48,636 bases of DNA from Eubacterium sp. (GTDB lineage: Bacteria > Bacillota > Clostridia > Lachnospirales > Lachnospiraceae): the NCBI GenBank assembly GCA_017477505.1, contig JAFUVQ010000030.1:1-48636 (forward strand). The letters run 5' to 3'. The notes beneath the pieces were generated by a model. That model was not told the DNA's origin. It ran no database searches and saw only the letters and a program-made list of their open reading frames with translations. Each line of letters opens with the position of its first letter. Position 1 is the first letter of the stretch. Shown in pieces: positions 42,351-48,636 of the stretch. Made by a program: the position numbers and the translations under genes.

Positions 42351-42566
42351 ATGCGGGGTAAAAATCTAAAATTTAAATTATTATATTTGGCTAAATTTAT
42401 GTAAGAGCAGACAGATGATTCTCATATGCTTACCATGCCGCAGATTATTAATGAACTAGCACAGTATGACATTGAAGCGCAGCGTAAAAGTATATATGAC
42501 AATCTGGCTGCTCTTAATGATTTTGGGGCCGGTGGATGCATTCAGGCATCGGAATTCATTTACTAG
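42351..42566 (+). pseudogene. WYL-domain transcription regulator, N-terminal remnant with early stop
   Basis: From ATG 42351, with AGGAG well placed, the frame reads MRGKNLKFKLLYLAKFM, a TAA at 42402-42404, then in the same frame EQTDDSHMLTMPQIINELAQ and YDIEAQRKSIYDNLAALNDF, stopping at 42564. This is the winged-helix N-terminus of WYL regulators (K-L-K-L-L-Y-L-A-K ... LTMP-x-II ... R-K-S-I-Y-D). The WYL sensor domain is missing and the tail GGCIQASEFIY is unrelated. The gene is broken twice: a nonsense codon and a large 3' loss. Confidence 0.8.
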
Positions 42567-42599
42567 TATTGTGAGTAGACAGGATGGGAGGATATGCTA

Positions 42600-43451
42600 A
42601 TGAGTACTAAAAAACCTGTAGTTGCCATCATGTATGATTTTGATAAAACCTTATGTACTAAAAATATGCAGGAGTATTCATTTATTCCTGACATTGGTTT
42701 ATCGGTGGAAGAATTCTGGAGTGCTGCCAATAATCTGTCCAGATCACTTCAGATGGATGGAATACTGGCATATATGTGGCAGATGATAAATGAGTCGAGG
42801 AAGAACTCCAAAAGCATACATCGCAAGGATTTCGTTAAGCTTGGTAATAGTCTGGAGTTTTATGACGGCGTAAATGAATGGTTTGACCGCATCAATAATT
42901 ACGGCAAGAAAGCCGGCGTTCAGGTTGAACATTATGTCATTTCCTCCGGACTTAGGGAAATAATCGAGGGTTCAAGCATATATAAAAAGTTCAAAGAAGT
43001 ATACGCCTGCGAGTTCATGTATGATGAAAATGATACTGCCTGCTGGCCCAAGAATGTCGTCAACTATACAACCAAAACACAGTTTCTGTTCAGAATAAAC
43101 AAAGGCGTCTCCGATCTCTCGGATGACAAGTCATTGAATAATTATATTCCGGAGGACGAGAGACGGGTTCCATTTAGAAATATGATCTACATAGCGGACG
43201 GAATAACTGACGTGCCATGTATGAAACTTGTAAAAGTAAATGGCGGATATTCAATCGCCGTATACCAAAAGAAGAAAAAAGAACAGGCAAATGAATTGCT
43301 GAGAGATAACAGAGTTAATTATATAGTACAGGCAGATTACAAAGAAAACTCCGAGCTGGATAAACTGATTAAAGATGTTATATCAGAAATCGGAGCAAAG
43401 GATAGACTGGTGAGACTGCAGTTGAAGCAGAAGGCGAAGATAAGGGAGTGA
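42600..43451 (+). CDS. HAD-family phosphatase
   Basis: 283 residues from ATG 42600, behind GGGAGG with an 8-nt spacer. HAD motif I is MYDFDKTLC (Asp13, Asp15), motif II is HYVISSGLREI and motif III/IV is YIADGITDVPCM. A long insert (residues about 30-110 and 130-190) makes a helical cap. It resembles phosphoserine-phosphatase-like haloacid dehalogenases of Firmicutes. Cytoplasmic; substrate unknown. The C-terminal end is a basic helix (LKQKAKIRE). Confidence 0.85.
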   Translation: MSTKKPVVAIMYDFDKTLCTKNMQEYSFIPDIGLSVEEFWSAANNLSRSLQMDGILAYMWQMINESRKNSKSIHRKDFVKLGNSLEFYDGVNEWFDRINNYGKKAGVQVEHYVISSGLREIIEGSSIYKKFKEVYACEFMYDENDTACWPKNVVNYTTKTQFLFRINKGVSDLSDDKSLNNYIPEDERRVPFRNMIYIADGITDVPCMKLVKVNGGYSIAVYQKKKKEQANELLRDNRVNYIVQADYKENSELDKLIKDVISEIGAKDRLVRLQLKQKAKIRE

Positions 43452-43562
43452 GGGAGATAATAGTTACTCTCAGAAGGGACTTAGAAGTTAGGAAACTATA
43501 TCGCAATGATGGATAAATTGGAAGAAGCCAATGTACAAAATAGAAACAGCGATTGAAAGAAG

Positions 43563-44459
43563 GTGATAGGTATCGAAACTTTTTATCTTATTGATTATGA
43601 AAACGTACATGAGGATGGTTTGTCCGGATGTCAGAATCTGGGGGAAACAGATCATATCTTTATCTTCTTTACACAAAACGCCAAAAATATTGATATGAGC
43701 GACATTTCAAATCATGGAACTGCTGTTTTGGATATGATAGAGGTTCCTGCTGGAAAACAGTCTGCGGATATGCATATAGGATCATATCTTGGATATCTAG
43801 CCGGAAAGAATGGGAAAAATTGCAGAGTTATTATTGTCAGCAAGGATACGGACTTTGACAATGTTATCAAGTTCTGGAATCAAAAGACCGGAATATCAGC
43901 TTCCAGAACTGAGAAGATAAAGAATAAATCTGTACCCAAGCCACAAACAATTAATCAGCAAAAAGTAGTTGCCAATAAGCCTGTTATAAAAGTAAACGGC
44001 TCAAGGAAAACTAAGCTTAATCAGGAAGTCATGCAAGCTGTGAGTAGTGCCGGTTATGATGCTTCTGAAGCTAATAAAGTTGCCCAGATTGCTGCTGGTT
44101 TGTATGGTGATGATCGTATGCTCTCAGAAGTACATAATGCTCTGAGTAATAAGTATTCTGATTATCTTGACATATATGCTGCGATTAAACCTGTATTATC
44201 AAAATATGCGGATGATAATCAGTTAAAAAATGGTGAAAATACAGTGTCATCCAAGGACAAAACTACCACAAACAGTGAGATACAGAAGGTTCTGAGCATA
44301 GCTGGTTTTTCAAATGATGTCATCAACTATGTTGCATCAACGGTAGTGAAGAATCTTGGGGTGAAGAATGGTAAACAGCAGACATATAGGACGATTATAG
44401 CTAAGTATGGTCAGAGTAAAGGACTGAATATATATAATCACATTAAGAAGTATATTTGA
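43563..44459 (+). CDS. PIN/NYN-type ribonuclease-like protein with two helical repeats
   Basis: About 298 residues. The N-terminal domain (1-120) has LIDYENVHEDGL, FFTQNAK, GKQSADMHIGSYLGYL and IVSKDTDFDNVI, matching the clostridial PIN-like (PIN7/NYN) group; acidic residues Asp11, Asp68 and Asp95/Asp97 (approximate) form a metal-dependent RNase-like site. After a Lys-rich linker, two related helical units follow (LNQEVMQAVSSAGYDASEAN about 165-225 and SEIQKVLSIAGFSNDVINYV about 240-298). The start is unclear: GTG 43563 lies directly on AGAAGG with no spacer, so a start a few codons later is possible. No neighbour is clearly linked. Confidence 0.8.
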   Translation: MIGIETFYLIDYENVHEDGLSGCQNLGETDHIFIFFTQNAKNIDMSDISNHGTAVLDMIEVPAGKQSADMHIGSYLGYLAGKNGKNCRVIIVSKDTDFDNVIKFWNQKTGISASRTEKIKNKSVPKPQTINQQKVVANKPVIKVNGSRKTKLNQEVMQAVSSAGYDASEANKVAQIAAGLYGDDRMLSEVHNALSNKYSDYLDIYAAIKPVLSKYADDNQLKNGENTVSSKDKTTTNSEIQKVLSIAGFSNDVINYVASTVVKNLGVKNGKQQTYRTIIAKYGQSKGLNIYNHIKKYI

Positions 44460-44549
44460 TGAGGTATATACACTGAATTATTAATTGATAATGAGTTCAA
44501 TCACTGGTCAAATGGAAATAAAGTCCACAAGGAGTATAGATAAAAAGTT

Positions 44550-44768
44550 ATGGGACTTTTTAAAAGGCTTTTCGGATTTATAAAAGTACGACAGAATACA
44601 CAGCAGAAGAGTCCTATATATGCTCAGGATCGACCGAAGAATGTAAATGTAATACGTATATTGGAATGTGAAAAGTATATAAATGATTTGCTGACTTCGG
44701 ACAGATATACTAAAAAAGATAAAAATGGAACTGGTTCAGGTTCAGTAAAAAGAAAATTGAATGAATAA
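44550..44768 (+). CDS. Small basic hypothetical protein
   Basis: 72 residues, beginning MGLFKRLFGFIK, an amphipathic basic helix similar to the MGPFDRLF start at 38438. The rest is Lys/Asn-rich with CEKYINDLLTSDRYTKKDK. The ribosome site (GGAG 44531-44534) is 15 nt upstream, too far for strong translation. The stop overlaps the next ATG by 8 bp. It may be the stump of a longer gene. Confidence 0.45.
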   Translation: MGLFKRLFGFIKVRQNTQQKSPIYAQDRPKNVNVIRILECEKYINDLLTSDRYTKKDKNGTGSGSVKRKLNE

Positions 44769-44925
44769 CAGAAACAAAAATGCAAAGTATTCAGATGATC
44801 AAATCGAAGAAGCTAGGTATCTTGATTCTAAGGCTAAGTTTATTGTTAGAGACAGGATATCTGATGAGGTAATTAATACTTCCAATAAATGGGTGGGTGT
44901 AAATAATCTCAAATATAAAAAATAA
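44761..44925 (+). CDS. Small hypothetical protein, overlapping the previous ORF
   Basis: 54 residues, starting at ATG 44761 inside the end of the 44550 ORF (ATGAATAA overlap), so translational coupling is possible. It is hydrophilic, with a helix SDDQIEEARYLDSKAKFIVR and end VGVNNLKYKK. No family recognised. No ribosome site of its own. Confidence 0.4.
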   Translation: MNNRNKNAKYSDDQIEEARYLDSKAKFIVRDRISDEVINTSNKWVGVNNLKYKK

Positions 44926-45059
44926 AATAGATATCTAACCATAAAGAAATTAATGATGAATACAAAGGATTAGACTGAATCAGTGTAAATACCGACCGAT
45001 AAGAGTACACGGGCTTGCCCTGGGTTTTCGGAATATATACTAATTGTAAGGAGCAAAAA

Positions 45060-45695
45060 GTGCAAACTTGTGATGATTGTATTGTGAAGAAAAGAGGAGA
45101 TTGTTTTGGAGAGCCTAAAATATGTTCCATGTTTAAAGGAGTAGCTGCTGTTTCTCGGGATGAGATTAATAGATGGCCCGTAGTAATGCGTAGCAATAGG
45201 CATTCGGATTATCTTGAAAAGAAAAAGGATCAGGAAAGGTTTAATAAGAATAATCGTAGAGATAGCAATATCTATTCCGCTGCAAATAGACAGGAAAGAA
45301 CAAATGAGTTAAAAAAACGAGTCCAAAAAGAAAAAAGAATAACGATTTTTTCAATTCGTAAAAAGTATATAGATGACATAATCGTTTGGATTATTATTGA
45401 TGATTGTGACGAAGGTTTTTCTGGTGAATATACGCTTGAATATAAAGGACAGATGCGCTCCGGATATGTAAAGAGTTATGTTGATCAATCAGAAGCATTA
45501 TTAAGCATTATAAAAACTGTGATTGGTAGAATTACAGATAGGAGAAAGAAAATTGTATTTATCCCAACAGTTCCTTTTGAGATATTAAGGAATAAAGCTG
45601 GATTGTACGAAGCTTTCACTAGAATGGTTAAAGGTATGGATTATTCAGTAGAAGCTCATCCGGAGATTAAAAGTCAGTTACGTGAATTACTGTAA
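45060..45695 (+). CDS. Hypothetical protein with N-terminal Cys cluster
   Basis: 211 residues from GTG 45060, chosen because AAGGAG (45048-45053) lies 6 nt upstream; the frame back to TTG 45015 has no site. The N-terminus holds C-x2-C-x8-C-x6-C (MQTCDDCIVKKRGDCFGEP then KICSMF), a likely zinc or iron-sulfur knuckle. Residues 45-100 are strongly charged and probably disordered. The C-terminal 115 residues are alpha/beta (WIIIDDCDEGFSGEYTLEYK, then helices and IVFIPTVPFEIL). Family not recognised. Base use is more AT-rich than the DUF1810 gene downstream. Confidence 0.65.
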   Translation: MQTCDDCIVKKRGDCFGEPKICSMFKGVAAVSRDEINRWPVVMRSNRHSDYLEKKKDQERFNKNNRRDSNIYSAANRQERTNELKKRVQKEKRITIFSIRKKYIDDIIVWIIIDDCDEGFSGEYTLEYKGQMRSGYVKSYVDQSEALLSIIKTVIGRITDRRKKIVFIPTVPFEILRNKAGLYEAFTRMVKGMDYSVEAHPEIKSQLRELL

Positions 45696-45763
45696 TCCGT
45701 AAGTTGAAAACACCCGAAGTTATTTTGCATGCGGATCATTTATCTGAAACGGGGAATCGACAT

Positions 45764-46192
45764 ATGACCGATAAATACAACCTTGAAAGATTTATAAAAG
45801 AGCAGCAGCGGGATTATTCAACGGCTTATGCTGAATTATCTCAGGGGCGCAAGCGCAGTCACTGGTCCTGGTGGATAATTCCGCAGATTGTGGGGCTTGG
45901 AATGACTGCTACTTCGCGTATGTACGCTATAAAGAGCATGGATGAAGCAGTTGCTTTTCTCGCTCATCCGTATCTTGGTAAGAATATACGTGAGATATCA
46001 AATGTTCTGCTGAGCCTCCCATCAGATGATGCAACCGCCATTATGGGATATCCGGATGATCTGAAGCTTCGTTCCTGTATGACACTGTTTGCGGAAGCAG
46101 ATCCGAGTGATGAAGTATTTCAGAAGGTTCTTGATAAGTTCTTTAATGGCGAAAAAGATGAGAGGACGCTTGAAATACTGAAGACTTTGTAA
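45764..46192 (+). CDS. DUF1810 family protein
   Basis: 142 residues from ATG 45764, with GGGGA about 9 nt upstream; the frame from TTG 45704 extends beyond the family's usual start. Family pattern visible: YNLERFIKEQQRDYSTAYAE, GRKRSHWSWWIIPQIVGLGM, YAIKSMDEAVAFLAHPYLG and LKLRSCMTLFAEAD. DUF1810 proteins are small cytoplasmic helical proteins of unknown function, common in proteobacteria and Firmicutes. The DUF434 gene follows 15 bp later. Confidence 0.88.
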   Translation: MTDKYNLERFIKEQQRDYSTAYAELSQGRKRSHWSWWIIPQIVGLGMTATSRMYAIKSMDEAVAFLAHPYLGKNIREISNVLLSLPSDDATAIMGYPDDLKLRSCMTLFAEADPSDEVFQKVLDKFFNGEKDERTLEILKTL

Positions 46193-46207
46193 TGCAGGGA
46201 GATTTTG

Positions 46208-46927
46208 ATGAGTGATGCAAAAAGGGGATTTGTTCCATCAGATAAAAGAGAGTTTGGTGAAAAGTCGTTGCCTAAGCTGCGTAAGGCTGCAGAAGAAGTA
46301 TTATTTCTTCTGAATCATGGATATCCGGTTAAAGGAGCCACCAGATTTGTGGGTGATCACTATATGTTTTCAGAACGCCAGCGATTGGCTCTGGCAAGAG
46401 TGGTTTCTCCTGAAGAACAGATAGATTCAAGGTTAAGCAGAAAAGTGGAGAATATAGAAGACGACATTATCTACATAGATGGCTTCAATGTTATCATCGG
46501 ACTTGAGATAGCTTTTTCAGAATCAATGCTTTTTACCTGTATGGACGGAACTATCAGAGATTTGGCCGGACTTAGAGGTACGTATAGATTGATTCCGGAA
46601 ACTGACAAAGCAGTCAAGGCACTGCTTAAAACATTAGAGAGATTAAAGGTCAGGAAAGCTGTTATATACCTGGATAAACCGGTATCAAATTCCGGAAGAT
46701 TGAAACAGAAGATATATGAGTCAGCAGAAGCATTTGATATAGAAGTTGAAGTAATAGTCGAAGATGCGGTGGATTATATCCTGAAGAAAAAACCACTCAT
46801 AGCATCAGGCGATGCCATAATCCTGGATGCATGTGATAAATGGTTCAATATAGTCAAGTGCGTGATAGAAGATAATATAGGTGAATATTCGTATATTGAT
46901 ATCTGCCCAAGGGGGGGAAAAAAATAA
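46208..46927 (+). CDS. DUF434/DUF5616 protein (PIN-like fold)
   Basis: 239 residues from ATG 46208, with GGGAG 6 nt upstream. The N-terminal DUF434 half is seen in LRKAAEEVLFLLNHGYPVKG and ATRFVGDHYMFSERQRLALA. The C-terminal DUF5616 half starts IIYIDGFNVIIGLEIAFSES and has AVIYLDKPVSNSG, IVEDAVDYILKKK and GDAIILDACDKWF, a PIN-like arrangement of acidic residues suggesting a metal-dependent nuclease. The function is not established. A deleted YciI gene follows. Confidence 0.85.
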   Translation: MSDAKRGFVPSDKREFGEKSLPKLRKAAEEVLFLLNHGYPVKGATRFVGDHYMFSERQRLALARVVSPEEQIDSRLSRKVENIEDDIIYIDGFNVIIGLEIAFSESMLFTCMDGTIRDLAGLRGTYRLIPETDKAVKALLKTLERLKVRKAVIYLDKPVSNSGRLKQKIYESAEAFDIEVEVIVEDAVDYILKKKPLIASGDAIILDACDKWFNIVKCVIEDNIGEYSYIDICPRGGKK

Positions 46928-46942
46928 AGGAGGTAACTAACA

Positions 46943-47151
46943 ATGCAATTCATTTTAAAAGCTTATGATGGGGAAGGCGTGCTGGAAAAGAGGATGGAAA
47001 GATGAAAGGTTCCGTGCTTATCATGGATTTTGAAAGTCGCAGGGAACTTGATGATTATATTGCAAATGAACCTTATGTTCTGGAAAAGGTTTGGGAAAAG
47101 ATTGAGATCGAAAATATAAATGTGGTTATAGCTAACGGAATCGAAAGATAA
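46943..47151 (+). pseudogene. YciI-family protein with internal deletion and frameshift
   Basis: AAAGGAGG lies 9 nt before ATG 46943, an ideal start. The first frame, MQFILKAYDGEGVLEKRMER-stop (46943-47005), is the N-terminus of a YciI-like protein. The second frame from ATG 47002, MKGSVLIMDFESRRELDDYI then ANEPYVLEKVWEKIEI to the TAA at 47149, is its C-terminus. About 40 middle residues, including the usual His/Asp site, are missing. The joint GGATGGAAAGATGAAA lies in a short repeat of GATG. The overlap ATGA could still couple two peptides, but loss of function is likelier. Confidence 0.8.
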
Positions 47152-47164
47152 GGGGCCGATGATT

Positions 47165-47566
47165 ATGAAACTCATTAATATGTCCTGTCCTAATTGCGGG
47201 GCCGCGCTTCAGGTAAATCCTGAGCTTAAACAGGCTCAGTGTAATTATTGCGGTAATCTTTTTTATATGGATGATGATGTTCAGCACATTCAGTTTGATA
47301 ATGCTGAAGACGCCGGTTATATGTTTGAAAAAGGAAGACAGCGTGCGGAGGAGGAATACAATAGGGCCAATCTTCAGCAGCCGGTTCAGCCGAAGAGGAG
47401 AAAGACCTGGCTCTGGGTATTGGGATGGATATTCATTTTCCCGGTTCCGCTGACTATTCTGATGCTCAGGAATAAGGAGTTGGATGCCAAGGTGCGTTAT
47501 GCCATTATCATCGTCGCATGGGTGGCATATATACTTATCGGAATATACGGAGGCGTCAGGGGATAA
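47165..47566 (+). CDS. Zinc-ribbon membrane protein
   Basis: 133 residues from ATG 47165, the second of two close ATGs (47159, 47165) behind AGGGG. An N-terminal zinc ribbon (SCPNCGAALQ ... AQCNYCGNLF, two C-x2-C pairs) is followed by an acidic linker (residues 30-65). Two hydrophobic helices end the protein (TWLWVLGWIFIFPVPLTILM near 80 and AIIIVAWVAYILIGIYGGV near the end). The ribbon should face the cytoplasm. Common stand-alone architecture in Firmicutes; role unknown. A lipoprotein gene follows. Confidence 0.85.
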   Translation: MKLINMSCPNCGAALQVNPELKQAQCNYCGNLFYMDDDVQHIQFDNAEDAGYMFEKGRQRAEEEYNRANLQQPVQPKRRKTWLWVLGWIFIFPVPLTILMLRNKELDAKVRYAIIIVAWVAYILIGIYGGVRG

Positions 47567-47590
47567 AGCTGTAAGCCCGGGAGGACGTGT

Positions 47591-48478
47591 ATGGTTGATA
47601 GAGTGAGGATTCAAATGAGCCGATTAAGGTATATAAAAACATTTGCCGGATTGTTTATATGCATTTCATTTATATTTGCTCTCTCTGCATGCACCCACGT
47701 GGAAGATAAAGTGCCCGTCGTTACCTGCAGCGAAAATGAGATTTCGGTAAATGGCAAGGTTGTTGGCCGGGCCGACGGGCGGGTATGTGTAAACAGAATG
47801 GACAGCAGTGTTGTCTCCCTGTCAGTTGGATCGACTGTTACGAAAGACGGCAGGCTGAATATCGTCAACGTGGATTCTGATGGAAATGAGATTAAGCTCA
47901 GTGACGTCATAACGGACAGTGCTCTCTACGAGTCGGAGATTGTAAATGAACTGAATCGGCCGAGGATTTTGGTACGGGATTCCATCGATATCAGACCGGA
48001 AGTGGACCGGGAAGCTATGGAAAAAGTTCTTCTTTCTTATGATGAGGCCATGAAGCTGCCTTTCATAATGGGTGAAAAGGGTGTTACTATCATTTACACG
48101 GAGGAAAATGGCGCGAGTTATACTGTGTCCTTCGATTATGGCAGCGCTCTCATCGCAAGCAGATTCGTTCCGAAGGGGGGAATGATGTGCACCGACTGGA
48201 TGATCGGCAGAGTGGGGACCGGAGTTTCCGGCATGGTGAAGGAGGAATACTCCGATCATTGGGCTGAAGATTCCATTCAGATAGAGAATTACAATGGACA
48301 AACGTATTACTGGTTCTGCGTTGCATATATAGACGATGAAGATAACAGAACTTATTATTCCGTGGTTGCAGAGAAGACTGATGACGGGCGGAAAGTCATC
48401 TATTCACAGCAGGTAGACGGTCCATTTGTATGCTGTGACCTGGAAGAGTTCGCCCGGATACTCGAGGGGAGCAGGTAA
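47591..48478 (+). CDS. Lipoprotein of unknown function
   Basis: 295 residues from ATG 47591, chosen for GGGAGG 6 nt upstream; ATG 47618 is an alternative that gives a tidier signal peptide. The signal peptide FAGLFICISFIFALSAC ends in a lipobox (LSAC). The mature protein has an N-terminal beta-rich domain (residues 38-100) and a C-terminal domain with YWFCVAYIDDEDNRTYYSVV and QVDGPFVCCDLEEF. No enzymatic motif seen. It is expected on the outer face of the membrane and may be co-transcribed with the zinc-ribbon protein (24 bp). Confidence 0.8.
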   Translation: MVDRVRIQMSRLRYIKTFAGLFICISFIFALSACTHVEDKVPVVTCSENEISVNGKVVGRADGRVCVNRMDSSVVSLSVGSTVTKDGRLNIVNVDSDGNEIKLSDVITDSALYESEIVNELNRPRILVRDSIDIRPEVDREAMEKVLLSYDEAMKLPFIMGEKGVTIIYTEENGASYTVSFDYGSALIASRFVPKGGMMCTDWMIGRVGTGVSGMVKEEYSDHWAEDSIQIENYNGQTYYWFCVAYIDDEDNRTYYSVVAEKTDDGRKVIYSQQVDGPFVCCDLEEFARILEGSR

Positions 48479-48578
48479 GGCGAAAAACCAGATATGGTAG
48501 TGTCAAGTGATGTATGAAAAACCAAGCCAAGAAAGATGACTCAGATGAACCTTGAAAATTGCAAATATTTTTACCGGT

Positions 48579-48635
48579 AAGCTCTCCGAGGGCTTAGGGC
48601 GCTGCCCTAAGAACCTGCAAGGGACTCGTCCCTTG
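48579..48635 (+). repeat. Run of three palindromes at the window end
   Basis: AAGCTCTCCGAGGGCTT (48579-48595) is an imperfect inverted repeat. It overlaps CTTAGGGC-GCT-GCCCTAAG (48593-48611), a perfect 8-bp stem. CAAGGGAC-TC-GTCCCTTG (48618-48635) is a further perfect inverted repeat. Dense GC-rich palindromes after a gene are typical of dispersed repeats near mobile elements; the element itself is outside the window. Confidence 0.6.
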
Positions 48636-48636
48636 A

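Overview
The window looks like a chromosomal segment from a Lachnospiraceae-type Firmicute, probably near Butyrivibrio or Pseudobutyrivibrio. The evidence is moderate to low GC, AAGGAGG-type ribosome binding sites, a three-SLH surface protein with GH...C...CxxC repeats, DUF4317, DUF4186, a clostridial PIN/NYN protein and a macro-domain protein with a clostridial C-terminal domain. The genus is an inference. Every intact gene is on the + strand. I saw no rRNA, tRNA or CRISPR array.

Layout. 1-2.6 kb: the 3' end of a large helical Lys/Glu-rich protein, then a flavodoxin and a small Cys-rich membrane protein between two strong terminators. 2.7-6.7 kb: alpha/beta hydrolase, a frameshifted YbaK-type editing deacylase, DUF4186, a Fic protein with its own promoter, and orphan small ORFs. 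7.2-13.3 kb: a 2036-residue secreted S-layer-homology protein with twelve His/Cys repeats. 13.6-20.2 kb: a tightly coupled three-gene cassette (coiled-coil protein, HerA-like ATPase with a glycine zipper, and a putative QxK-nuclease/glycine-zipper protein). I consider this the best candidate for an undescribed system. 20.3-27.6 kb: MazG, FdhD, a 771-residue protein with an atypical lipid/protein-kinase-like motif, a DUF4317 protein, membrane HAD phosphatase, TSCPD protein, SGNH hydrolase and flavodoxin-fold reductase.

27.6-35.8 kb is a signalling and ion-homeostasis stretch: a four-module EAL phosphodiesterase, GNAT, a lipoprotein tyrosine phosphatase, a CDF transporter, a membrane GGDEF cyclase and an UlaG-like metallo-beta-lactamase. 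35.8-38.4 kb holds a transposase remnant and then a HipA-like kinase operon whose promoter lies between two copies of a 20-bp palindrome. 38.4-42.2 kb carries an EF-hand/poly-Asp protein, a flavin reductase-like protein, a protein phosphatase, a macro-domain protein and a VWA protein. 42.2-48.6 kb is a more decayed region with REP-like repeats, a broken WYL regulator, a HAD phosphatase, a PIN-domain protein, small orphan ORFs, DUF1810, DUF434, a deleted YciI gene, a zinc-ribbon membrane protein, a lipoprotein and a run of palindromes at the window end.

Taken together this is accessory-rich chromosome. Many genes are single transcription units with their own terminators, and several are visibly broken. 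The coherent multi-gene units are the HerA cassette, the HipA-like module and the c-di-GMP pair.
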